NCBI GenBank assembly: GCA_937930275.1
Contig: CALGLM010000047.1
Coordinates: forward strand, 1-15,455
Direction: 5' to 3'
DNA from: an uncultured Ignavibacteria bacterium
Lineage (GTDB): Bacteria > Bacteroidota > Ignavibacteria > Ignavibacteriales > Melioribacteraceae
Length of the DNA stretch: 15,455 bases
The translations under genes were made by a program, and so were the position numbers. The notes below the pieces were generated by a model, which ran no database searches, was not told the DNA's origin, and worked only from the letters and a program-made list of their open reading frames with translations. Below are positions 1 through 7,067 of the stretch, in pieces. Each line of letters begins with the position of its first letter. The stretch's first letter is position 1.

Positions 1-82
1 TTATTGTCGATTTACTAAAATCCTTTTTAAGCTTTCTTACTTCGTCTTTTTTAACATCTACAATTTTTGTTAAAATGTTCAT
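1..82 (-). CDS. trpC: Indole-3-glycerol phosphate synthase, N-terminal fragment (runs off left edge)
   Basis: The first 27 codons of a gene that continues past the left edge. The visible start reads MNILTKIVDVKKDEVRKLKK, which fits the N-terminus of TrpC proteins (Met-Asn-Ile-Leu, then a Lys/Glu-rich helix). TrpC closes the indole ring of indole-3-glycerol phosphate from CdRP in the cytoplasm. The ATG at 82-80 lies 8 bp after the trpD stop. An AAGGG sequence overlapping that stop (TAAGGG) is a fitting Shine-Dalgarno, so translation is probably coupled to trpD. No catalytic residue is visible because the barrel lies outside the window. The call rests on the short N-terminus together with operon position after trpD. 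Confidence 0.85.
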   Translation of the reverse strand, partial: MNILTKIVDVKKDEVRKLKKDFSKSTI

Positions 83-90
83 AATAACCC

Positions 91-1101
91 TTAATTAATC
101 TCTTTTAATGCATTAAGTTTTTTTAAAGCTTTACCGCTTCTTATCGACTCTTCCGCTGCTGCTAAACATTCTCTTAAATCATCGGAATAACCCGAAGCAT
201 ATAAACCCATTGCGGCATTACTTGCCACTACATGAAACGCACCGTTATTTGTTTCGTTATTAAAAACTTTTAACATAATTTTCGCATTATCTTCGGCACT
301 TTTCCCCGCAATTGAAAGGGGATTAATTTCCGGATACCCGAATTGATTATTATTTATTTCATATTTTTTTACCCCTTTACCGTCTTCATATTCATACACA
401 TATGTATTTCCGTTAAGCGTAATTTCATCAACATTATTATCCGAAGTAATATAGCAGACTTTTGAATAATCTAAAAACTTTGATGCTTCCGCCATTTTAC
501 CCGATATTTCTTTATTAAAAGTGCCAACAAGCTGTTTTTTAACGCCGGCCGGATTTGTTAATGGACCTAAAATATTAAATACTGTTCTTACGCCTAATTC
601 TTTTCGCACTGTTGCCGCAAATTTCATAGCGGGATGATACAAAGGTGCAAATAAAAATGCAATACCAATTTCATTAAGAGCTTTTTCGGTTTTTTCGGGT
701 GATAAATCAATATTTACGCCCAATGTTTTTAGCACATCAGCACTACCGCTTAAGCTTGATACCGAACGATTTCCGTGCTTTGCTACCCTTATACCGGCAC
801 CTGCAACAACAAATGCCGCCGCAGTAGAAATATTAAACGTATGTGAATTATCTCCTCCCGTTCCGCAAACATCTATTGTATTTTCCTTATCGGTATTTAT
901 TTTTATACTTTTTTCACGCATTGTGTTTGCAAATCCCGCAATTTCTTCTGCGGTTTCTCCTTTAGATTTTAACCCTGTTAAGAAACCGGCTAATTGACTG
1001 TTATTAACTTCGCCGTTCATGATTAAAAGCATAACTTCGGCAGCTTCTTTAATTGTTAGGTTTTCTTTTGCTATTACTTTTTCTAAATAATTTTTTATCA
1101 T
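91..1101 (-). CDS. trpD: Anthranilate phosphoribosyltransferase
   Basis: TrpD transfers the phosphoribosyl group of PRPP onto anthranilate, the second committed step of tryptophan synthesis; it is a cytoplasmic enzyme. The 336-residue product has the normal family length. Visible motifs are the PRPP-binding CGTGGD loop (residues 79-84), the KHGNRSVSS anthranilate/PRPP segment (108-116) followed by SGSAD (118-122), and the VRTVFNILGPLTNP stretch in the C-terminal domain. Residue 117 is Leu where many homologues have Lys, a minor variation. An in-frame TTG at 1113 would add four residues, but the ATG at 1101-1099 is preferred because it overlaps the trpG stop as ATGA, a common coupling arrangement. 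trpC follows 8 bp later. It is expected to be transcribed with trpE under the trp attenuator. Confidence 0.96.
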   Translation of the reverse strand: MIKNYLEKVIAKENLTIKEAAEVMLLIMNGEVNNSQLAGFLTGLKSKGETAEEIAGFANTMREKSIKINTDKENTIDVCGTGGDNSHTFNISTAAAFVVAGAGIRVAKHGNRSVSSLSGSADVLKTLGVNIDLSPEKTEKALNEIGIAFLFAPLYHPAMKFAATVRKELGVRTVFNILGPLTNPAGVKKQLVGTFNKEISGKMAEASKFLDYSKVCYITSDNNVDEITLNGNTYVYEYEDGKGVKKYEINNNQFGYPEINPLSIAGKSAEDNAKIMLKVFNNETNNGAFHVVASNAAMGLYASGYSDDLRECLAAAEESIRSGKALKKLNALKEIN

Positions 1102-1664
1102 TTTACCACCCAATTTCTTATTAAATTGTAACCTTGTTCGGTTAATATGGATTCGGGATGAAACTGTATTCCTTCAACATCATATGTAATATGTCTTACG
1201 CCCATTATTACCCCATCGTTTGTTTCCGATGTTATTACTAATTCATTCGGCAAACTTTCAGTATCAATTACTAACGAGTGATATCTTGTAGCTATAAAAT
1301 TTTGTGGGATGTCTTTAAATATTGATTTACCGTCATGTTTAATTAGCGATGTTTTACCGTGCATCAGTTCTTTTGCTTTAATCACTTTTGCACCATAAGC
1401 AATTCCGATTGCTTGATGTCCCAAACACACACCTAAAATAGAATATTCATTACCCAACTCTTTTATTATTTGCAGCGATATTTTGCTATCTTCAGGCTTA
1501 CCCGGTCCGGGTGAAATTAATATTTTATCGGGATTAACTTCATTCACTTCATTTATAGTAATTTCATCGTTACGTTTCACTATTAGTTCATTACAAAACT
1601 GTCCGAGCAATTGGACTAAATTAAAAGTAAACGAATCATAATTATCAATTACTAATATTTTCAT
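1098..1664 (-). CDS. trpG: Anthranilate synthase component II (glutamine amidotransferase)
   Basis: This is the class I glutamine amidotransferase subunit, which releases ammonia from glutamine for TrpE to make anthranilate from chorismate. The 188-residue product shows NYDSFTFNLVQ at 8-18, the oxyanion motif SPGPGKP (51-57), the nucleophile elbow GVCLGHQAI with Cys80, and His169/Glu171 in FHPES completing the triad. It is a stand-alone subunit, not fused to TrpD. The same family includes PabA, which serves folate synthesis and may share this subunit; position between trpE and trpD favours TrpG. The start is the ATG at 1664-1662, chosen over a TTG 15 bp upstream because GGAGG (1675-1671) stands 6 nt before it. 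The gene overlaps the end of trpE by 20 bp and overlaps trpD by 4 bp. Confidence 0.96.
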   Translation of the reverse strand: MKILVIDNYDSFTFNLVQLLGQFCNELIVKRNDEITINEVNEVNPDKILISPGPGKPEDSKISLQIIKELGNEYSILGVCLGHQAIGIAYGAKVIKAKELMHGKTSLIKHDGKSIFKDIPQNFIATRYHSLVIDTESLPNELVITSETNDGVIMGVRHITYDVEGIQFHPESILTEQGYNLIRNWVVK

Positions 1665-3120
1665 CAATAACCTCCGCAAATTTCATTGCTTTTATCATTA
1701 CTGCTGCTTTATTATTTATTTCTTTTGTTTCCAATTCCGGTTTGCTATCCGCAACTATTCCGGCACCGCTTTGCCAATATATTTTATTTTTTTTTGCAAA
1801 TAATGTTCTAATTGCAATGCACATGTCCATATTGCCTGAAAAATCGAAGTAACCGACTGCACCTGCATAAATATTTCTCTCTAAATTTTCAAATTTTTCA
1901 ATTAGCTGCATAGCCATAATTTTGGGGGCGCCGGTTACCGTACCTGCGGGAAAACATGCTTTTAGTGCATCAACAACATTTTTATCATCGTTTAATATCC
2001 CTTCTACTTTGGAAACTATATGCATTACGTGCGAGTATTTTTGTATTTTCATGTGTTCTACAACCTCCACAGTGCCGTATTTACATACCCTGCCTAAATC
2101 ATTTCTTCCTAAATCAACCAGCATTGTATGCTCTGCCAGCTCTTTTTCATCATTCATTAAATTTTCTTCTAACCTATCATCTTCTTCTTGTGTATTTCCT
2201 CGCCTTCTTGTACCTGCAATAGGTAATAATTGAACCCTTCTATCTTTTATTTTAACTAAATTTTCCGGAGATGTCCCCATAATTGAAAGTCCGTCCGGAT
2301 ACTCAAAAAAGTACATATAAGGGGACGGATTAATAGTTCTTAAGGCACGATACACGTTAAATGTATCACCGTTAAATTCCGATAAGTAACGTTTTGATAA
2401 TACTATCTGAAAAATATCTCCTTCTTTTATATGCTTTTTGCTCTTTTCAATTATCTCAAAAAATTTCTTATCATCCGTATAGCAAGTTGTTTCGGAAGTT
2501 AGTTTAAAATCACTTTTGTAATTAATTGTTTCATTTAGTAATTTATTTAATTCGACCAATTTTTCAATTGCCGTTTTATATGCAGTTTTAAGGTCTGTAT
2601 CTTTTTGTATTACTACATTTGAAATCAAAATAACTTGGTGCTTATAATGATCAAAAGCAACTAATGTTTTAAATAATCCTAATACGGAATCATAATTACC
2701 CATACCTTCCGCTTCTGTTATAACTGTAGATTCAATTAGCTGAATATTTTCGTATCCTATGTATCCGCATAGTCCGCCGCTAAAAGTCGGTAATTCCTCA
2801 ATTTTGGGTTGTTTATAATTTTGTAATTCATTATTTATTATATCAAATATATTCCCTGAAATTGTAGATAGACTGTCTTTTGATTCAATGGTAACGACAT
2901 CTCGTTTATTTTTGATAAGCAATTCGGGATCTTTTCCGATAAAAGAAAACCGAGCCATGTTTAATGCTCCTTCAACAGATTCCAGTAAAAATGCCGAAGT
3001 ATTCCTATCTCGTATTTTTAAGTAAGCTAATACGGGAGTTAACATATCGGCAGTAATTATTTTATATACCGGTATTAAATTATATTCTGCGGCATATTTA
3101 CAAAAATCATCAAAATTCAT
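1645..3120 (-). CDS. trpE: Anthranilate synthase component I
   Basis: TrpE converts chorismate plus ammonia to anthranilate and is the entry enzyme of the tryptophan pathway. The 491-residue length is typical. Motifs run in the expected order: FLLES (44-48) and NPSPYM (264-269), which form the tryptophan feedback site in characterised homologues; GDIFQIVLS (234-242); TSPENL (283-288); PIAGTRRRG (300-308); Glu330-His331 in ELAEHTMLVDLGRNDLG; FPAGTVTGAPK (390-400); and SGAGIVADSKPE near the C-terminus. The last three signatures belong to the chorismate-using active site. The intact LLES and NPSPYM motifs suggest allosteric inhibition by tryptophan is retained. AAAGGA stands 5 nt before the ATG. 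It is the first gene after the trp attenuator, 22 bp beyond the terminator U-run. PabB/aminodeoxychorismate synthase is the main alternative but is unlikely here. Confidence 0.97.
   Translation of the reverse strand: MNFDDFCKYAAEYNLIPVYKIITADMLTPVLAYLKIRDRNTSAFLLESVEGALNMARFSFIGKDPELLIKNKRDVVTIESKDSLSTISGNIFDIINNELQNYKQPKIEELPTFSGGLCGYIGYENIQLIESTVITEAEGMGNYDSVLGLFKTLVAFDHYKHQVILISNVVIQKDTDLKTAYKTAIEKLVELNKLLNETINYKSDFKLTSETTCYTDDKKFFEIIEKSKKHIKEGDIFQIVLSKRYLSEFNGDTFNVYRALRTINPSPYMYFFEYPDGLSIMGTSPENLVKIKDRRVQLLPIAGTRRRGNTQEEDDRLEENLMNDEKELAEHTMLVDLGRNDLGRVCKYGTVEVVEHMKIQKYSHVMHIVSKVEGILNDDKNVVDALKACFPAGTVTGAPKIMAMQLIEKFENLERNIYAGAVGYFDFSGNMDMCIAIRTLFAKKNKIYWQSGAGIVADSKPELETKEINNKAAVMIKAMKFAEVIDENISN
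1671..1675 (-). promoter_or_regulatory. Ribosome binding site deciding the trpG start
   Basis: GGAGG lies 6 nt before the ATG at 1664 and within the last codons of trpE. It supports the ATG over the upstream in-frame TTG and suggests trpG translation is coupled to the end of trpE. Confidence 0.75.
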
Positions 3121-3142
3121 ATTTATCCTTTTGGTTTAAACT

Positions 3143-3178
3143 AAAAAAGCCTTTCCCGGTGCAGCGAGAAAGGCTTTT
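3143..3178 (-). terminator. trp attenuator terminator hairpin
   Basis: On the minus strand AAAAGCCTTTCTCG (3178-3165) pairs with CGGGAAAGGCTTTT (3158-3145) as a 14-bp stem with one G-U pair and a six-base loop (3164-3159). It is followed directly by a run of six T (3148-3143). This is a strong intrinsic terminator 22 bp before the trpE start codon, so unregulated transcripts would stop before the operon. Its 5' arm can instead pair with sequence around the leader-peptide stop codon. Confidence 0.93.
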
Positions 3179-3210
3179 AAATATATAATTATTTCTCTAA
3201 ATCACCGAGA
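3155..3210 (-). promoter_or_regulatory. trp antiterminator (alternative pairing)
   Basis: TCTCGGTG (3210-3203) can pair with CACCGGGA (3161-3154, 8 bp with one G-U). After a small internal loop, GAGAAA (3197-3192) pairs perfectly with TTTCTC (3171-3166). This uses both arms and the loop of the terminator, so the two structures exclude each other. The leader-peptide stop codon (3204-3202) lies inside the upstream arm. A ribosome that reaches the stop would mask it and allow termination, whereas one stalled at the Trp codons (3240-3229) would leave it free. The pairing was worked out by hand, without energy calculation. Confidence 0.82.
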
Positions 3211-3294
3211 CTTACCGCTATACATACTCCACCACCACCAATTGTTTTGGTTTAATAAAGTAAAGTTGCAATATGTCTCAGTTATTTTTTTCAT
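3202..3294 (-). CDS. trpL: Tryptophan operon leader peptide with four consecutive Trp codons
   Basis: A 30-codon ORF begins at ATG 3294-3292 (MKKITETYCNFTLLNQ) and ends in SMYSGKSR before TGA at 3204-3202. Codons 19-22 (3240-3229) are TGG TGG TGG TGG. A run of four Trp codons in a short ORF just before a terminator and trpE is the hallmark of a transcription-attenuation leader peptide. Its role is in cis: the ribosome's position on it reports charged tRNA-Trp. No Shine-Dalgarno precedes the ATG. The predicted transcription start falls on or within a base or two of that ATG, so the message may be leaderless. A small hairpin ACCAA/TTGGT overlaps the entry to the Trp codons. The peptide has no recognisable domain. 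Confidence 0.92.
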   Translation of the reverse strand: MKKITETYCNFTLLNQNNWWWWSMYSGKSR

Positions 3295-3297
3295 GGG

Positions 3298-3320
3298 TGC
3301 AAAATAACAATCATTTTGCA
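3298..3320 (-). repeat. Perfect 8-bp inverted repeat inside the trp promoter
   Basis: TGCAAAAT (3320-3313) and ATTTTGCA (3305-3298) are perfect inverted copies separated by 7 nt. The repeat covers the spacer, the -10 element and the bases just beyond it. It could be an operator for a dimeric repressor. Alternatively it may be a by-product of a TATTTTGCA-type promoter element, which is itself common in Bacteroidota. Another TGCAAAAT copy lies upstream at 3368-3361. Confidence 0.4.
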
Positions 3321-3329
3321 ATTTGTCAA
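3301..3329 (-). promoter_or_regulatory. Predicted trp operon promoter
   Basis: TTGACA (3329-3324), a 17-nt spacer and TATTTT (3306-3301) match the primary sigma factor consensus; the continuation TATTTTGCACC resembles the Bacteroidota -7 element. The usual seven-base distance puts the start site at about 3294, the A of the trpL start codon. I see no convincing terminator between the preceding flavoprotein gene and this promoter, so some read-through from the thr operon is possible. Confidence 0.75.
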
Positions 3330-3375
3330 TAGCTTGCATAAATTTTCATAAAAATTAATTATTTTGCATAAAATA

Positions 3376-6300
3376 TTAATATAATATTTTTTCTATACCG
3401 TTTTGTTTAACTTTTTTAATAAAATCTTTTTTCCAATCTTTACCCAAAAACTGTTCCGCATTATAGACTGCTAATGATTTACCCGTAACTTTTGTGTTTC
3501 CGTCTAATTTTGTTAGCCCCATTACACAGCTCGGACAAGTCGTTAAAACTTCAATATGCTTCTCATTAATGCTTTTATCAATATTTTCGGATTTCCTATC
3601 CCGTAAAGTATTTGAAATATCCGGTCTTGATAAAGCCAAAGTTCCTGCTTCGCCGCAACAGTTGGGAATAATTTCCGGTTTATCGCCATAAATAGAAGAA
3701 AAAGTTTTTTCGCAACCTTTATGTTTTAAAGGTGTATGACACGGCTCGTGATATAATAATTTATTTCCCGCATATTTATTTTTGTACAAATTTTCCTTGG
3801 CAATATATTCGTTTATATCAATTAATTGTGAATTATTAAAAATATTTTCAAGTTCATATTTATCGAGCATTTCGTAACACGTTCCGCACGAAATGACTAT
3901 AGCTTCAATATTTAAATAACCGGCAGTATAAGCCATTTTGTGGAATATTACTCTATTTTCATAGCTTTTTAATTCCGCAGTTTCAATTTTACCGTTTGCC
4001 ATAAACGGATAGCCGCAACATAAATATTCCGGCGGAATTACAACTCTTATTCCCGCGTTATATAACAATGCAATTACTGACAAACTTATTTCGGGAAACA
4101 TCCTTTCAGAACCGCAACCGGGGAAGTAAACAACACTTTTTCCGGTAGTTTTTTCAGGGTTATCAAAACAATAGATCATATCAGTATCGGATAATTTAAA
4201 TATTTCCCGAACGGTTTTTTCACCGCTTTTTGGAAAAGGACTTCTAAGTATTTGATTTATTTTGGGGACCACCAATCCGGTATAATACGAAATTGGTTTA
4301 TTTACATAAGACATAACTCGTTGTGCGCTATATCCAAATTTAAGTAACCCTAACCTAAAAACTTTATTAACAAAATATTTCTTACGTCCTAAATAAAATA
4401 ATGCGGCGGCAGTAAATAATTTCGCCTTGGATTTTTTACGAAATTCAAGCTGCTTTCTAATAGTTACCGAAACTTCTCCAAAATCAATATTTACCGGACA
4501 AGGAATTTGGCACTTATGACAAACCGTACAGTTATCCGAAATTTCTCTTAAATTTTTGAAATATTCAAACGATTTCATGTCCAACGTTTGTGCAGCAAAC
4601 AGAACTGCTTCGGTAATTGCCCCAACAGCTAATATTTTGTTACGCGGATTATAAAACATATTTCCGCTTGGATAATGCGTATTACAAACCGACTTACATT
4701 TTCCGCATCTTACACACGAAGATATTTCCGATGATAATTTTTCCAAATCTGTATATTCAAGTATTATTGCCTCACGTTCCAACAAATTAAAAGATGGCGT
4801 ATATATTAAATAAAGCGGAAAATCACTATTTAATTTCCCGGGATTAAATAAATCATCAGGGTCATTTATTTTTTTATATTCCCCATAAGCGTCAAGAATA
4901 TCTTGGTCAATAAATTTTAGCTTTGTAAGCCCTATGCCGTGCTCTCCCGATACTACTCCACCCAGCTCTACAGCTTTTTTCATAGCTTTTGCGGCTGCAT
5001 TATCCGCTTCCGTCATCATTAAATAATCGTTTGAATGAACCGGTATATTTACATGCACGTTACCGTCTCCTGCATGCATGTGTGTTGCCACAATTATTTT
5101 TCTTGTTCTTTCTGCTTTTTCAACAACCGTTATTTCGTTTATTATTTTTTCATAACCGTGTAAAACTTTAATATAATATTTTGTTATTTCGTCTTCATAC
5201 GAGTAAATAATTTTACCGTTTTGCAGGTTTTCAAATACTTCTTTATTTTCTACTCCTTCCCATAGATTATTATATCTTTCTCTTTTGTTGTTTAGTTCGT
5301 TAATTATAACTTCAATTCTTTTGTAAGGAATATCTTCTTTTTCGGAAACAACAAGTTTTTCAAAATATCCTTTTATTTTATCAATTGTCGTAATTGCATT
5401 TTCAAATTCTTTACAATAATTTAACTGTTCAATATAATCGGCAAATAAAGGAAGATTATTTAACGGAATGACTATATCTTCATTAAGTTTAAATGCATTT
5501 GTATGTTTTGCAATTGCTCCTAAATGCTTTCTGTCATTCCAAAAAGTTTTTCTTTCAGTTTCGTTTTTAGCAACTGCACCTTCGGCATTATAATCAGATG
5601 TTAATAAAAGTATTTTATTGCTTCCCTCTTCAAGGCTTTTTTCATCATTACTTTCAATATCTATAAGTAATACGGCTTTCGGCGTTTCGTTACGTACCGA
5701 TTTATTTCTATAATTAATTGCGGCTACATATTTTTCGTCAAAGTGTTCTAAAGCTGTTAAAAACACACTATTGTTATTTGAAAATAAATTATTTATTTTT
5801 AAAATTGCATTTGACGCCGCCACCATATTGTTTCCGTAAAACTCAAGGCAAACAGTTTTGCAAAATTTAAACGGAGTATATAAAACGAATTTTGCAGATA
5901 AGATAATTCCGTCCCCTCCTTCTTTTTGCAAGCCCGGAACTCCTTTTAATGCCTTATTTGTTATATCTTTTCCAAGTCCCTTTTTTCTTATTTCCGTACC
6001 GTTTAAAGAAATAGTCTTTAATAAAATATCCCCTTTTCCGTTTGTTTTATATACGTCAAATAAAACTTCGTCTTCTTCCGATATTTTTCTATAAGGATGA
6101 TTTCGTCTCTGAATTTTTAATATATCACCATTATAATTTGCAATTAGAAATGAATATAAATTATCAATTGCCGTTCCCCACATTACACATTTTTTCCCTC
6201 CGGCATTTTCAGCAATATTGCCCCCAATGGTACTTGCCCACGAAGAAGTAGGATCAGTCGCAAAAATATATCCGAGTTTTTCGCAATGCTCAATAATAGT

Positions 6301-7044
6301 ATCCGTAATTACACCGCTTTCGGTTTCAATAATCGGTAACTCTTTTTCCCCTTCTTTTACATATTCCACATTATTAATTCTATTAAATTTTTCTGTATTA
6401 ATTACCATTGTTCTTCTATTAACGGGTACTGCTCCGCCCGTTAAACCCGTACCGCCTCCGCGAGGAATTATTGAAAGTCCTGTTTTTTTTGCCGCTCTTA
6501 TTATTTTGGGTATTTCATCTATACTATCGGGATAGATAACTACAAAAGGGTATTCTACTCGCCAGTCTGTAGCATCCGTTGCATGACTAACTAAATGAAA
6601 CGGCGTAAATTTTACATTTTTTAACGGTATTACTCCCGTTAGCATTAAAAGTAATTTTTGTCTAAGTAACTTTACGGTACTAAATTCCTTAAAAAACTTT
6701 TCGTTTAATTGTTCAACTTTTTTAATAACCTCTAAAGCAATTTGATTTTCCCTGCTGTTATTTCTTACAGTATCAATTCTTGATTTATGTATATTTTTTA
6801 ATTTGTTTCTTTTTTGTTTATTAGTTAAAAATTCCTCAAAAAGATAAGGATTCCTTTCGATAATAAAAATATCTCCCACGTTTTCATACAATAGTTTTGC
6901 ACTTCGTCCGGTAATTCTTTGATCACGCAAAAACTCTACTTGGTCCCAAGTATTCTTATCAAAATATTTTAATATAATTTCTTTATCCGAAAAAGAAGTA
7001 TAATTATAGGTAATCTCTCTAAATCTAAAATCTTTGCTTTGCAT
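3376..7044 (-). CDS. Large FAD-linked / 4Fe-4S / CCG-domain dehydrogenase (DUF3683 type), substrate unassigned
   Basis: A 1222-residue single chain that resembles fused GlcD- and GlcF-type parts. Residues 1-90 match the DUF3683 pattern (REITYNYTSFSD, TGRSAKLLYENVGDIFIIERNPYL). An FAD-binding VAO/PCMH domain follows (PRGGGTGLTGGAV 194-206; DPTSSWASTIGGN 264-276). The FAD-oxidase C-terminal domain carries HMHAGDGNVHVNI (655-667) and EHGIG (701-705), which hold metal and substrate ligands in D-2-hydroxyacid dehydrogenases. Two ferredoxin-like clusters use Cys777/780/783/787 and Cys839/842/845/849. Two CCG cysteine-rich halves follow (C977, C1009-C1010; C1102, C1129-C1130), with CGTC at 1053-1056 and CPSC at 1170-1173. 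The likely reaction is oxidation of a D-2-hydroxyacid (D-2-hydroxyglutarate, D-lactate or glycolate) with electrons passed to a quinone or other carrier. No transmembrane segment is evident. AAGGAG 5 nt before the ATG supports the start. It is the last gene of the thr operon, 23 bp after asd. Confidence 0.85.
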   Translation of the reverse strand: MQSKDFRFREITYNYTSFSDKEIILKYFDKNTWDQVEFLRDQRITGRSAKLLYENVGDIFIIERNPYLFEEFLTNKQKRNKLKNIHKSRIDTVRNNSRENQIALEVIKKVEQLNEKFFKEFSTVKLLRQKLLLMLTGVIPLKNVKFTPFHLVSHATDATDWRVEYPFVVIYPDSIDEIPKIIRAAKKTGLSIIPRGGGTGLTGGAVPVNRRTMVINTEKFNRINNVEYVKEGEKELPIIETESGVITDTIIEHCEKLGYIFATDPTSSWASTIGGNIAENAGGKKCVMWGTAIDNLYSFLIANYNGDILKIQRRNHPYRKISEEDEVLFDVYKTNGKGDILLKTISLNGTEIRKKGLGKDITNKALKGVPGLQKEGGDGIILSAKFVLYTPFKFCKTVCLEFYGNNMVAASNAILKINNLFSNNNSVFLTALEHFDEKYVAAINYRNKSVRNETPKAVLLIDIESNDEKSLEEGSNKILLLTSDYNAEGAVAKNETERKTFWNDRKHLGAIAKHTNAFKLNEDIVIPLNNLPLFADYIEQLNYCKEFENAITTIDKIKGYFEKLVVSEKEDIPYKRIEVIINELNNKRERYNNLWEGVENKEVFENLQNGKIIYSYEDEITKYYIKVLHGYEKIINEITVVEKAERTRKIIVATHMHAGDGNVHVNIPVHSNDYLMMTEADNAAAKAMKKAVELGGVVSGEHGIGLTKLKFIDQDILDAYGEYKKINDPDDLFNPGKLNSDFPLYLIYTPSFNLLEREAIILEYTDLEKLSSEISSCVRCGKCKSVCNTHYPSGNMFYNPRNKILAVGAITEAVLFAAQTLDMKSFEYFKNLREISDNCTVCHKCQIPCPVNIDFGEVSVTIRKQLEFRKKSKAKLFTAAALFYLGRKKYFVNKVFRLGLLKFGYSAQRVMSYVNKPISYYTGLVVPKINQILRSPFPKSGEKTVREIFKLSDTDMIYCFDNPEKTTGKSVVYFPGCGSERMFPEISLSVIALLYNAGIRVVIPPEYLCCGYPFMANGKIETAELKSYENRVIFHKMAYTAGYLNIEAIVISCGTCYEMLDKYELENIFNNSQLIDINEYIAKENLYKNKYAGNKLLYHEPCHTPLKHKGCEKTFSSIYGDKPEIIPNCCGEAGTLALSRPDISNTLRDRKSENIDKSINEKHIEVLTTCPSCVMGLTKLDGNTKVTGKSLAVYNAEQFLGKDWKKDFIKKVKQNGIEKILY

Positions 7045-7049
7045 ATTAT

Positions 7050-7055
7050 CTCCTT
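7050..7055 (-). promoter_or_regulatory. Ribosome binding site of the large flavoprotein gene
   Basis: AAGGAG stands 5 nt before the ATG at 7044, in the 23-bp gap after asd. It is one of the strongest ribosome binding sites in the window, whereas thrB and thrC have no visible one. This suggests independent initiation for this gene on the shared transcript. Confidence 0.7.
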
Positions 7056-7067
7056 AATATAAGGGAA

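Noticed and set aside
1677..1679. TTG start for trpG adding five residues
   Set aside because: The TTG overlaps the Shine-Dalgarno GGAGG that serves the ATG at 1664, and MKILVIDNYDSF is the normal family N-terminus.
1922..2233. Plus-strand ORFs opposite trpE
   Set aside because: They are antisense shadows of a strongly conserved gene, with no recognisable motif and biased Ser/Phe/Leu composition typical of antisense frames. The other plus-strand ORFs over 4989-15325 are of the same kind.
3143..3178. The trp terminator as bidirectional
   Set aside because: On the plus strand it is followed by only four T and there is no plus-strand gene to end.
3230..3249. ACCAA/TTGGT hairpin at the start of the Trp codons as the trp 1:2 protector
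   Set aside because: Five base pairs only, and it does not overlap the antiterminator arm, so it cannot serve as the usual protector; kept only as a possible pause element.
3331..3375. Possible terminator after the large flavoprotein gene
   Set aside because: Only weak AT-rich inverted repeats; no GC-containing stem with a T run.
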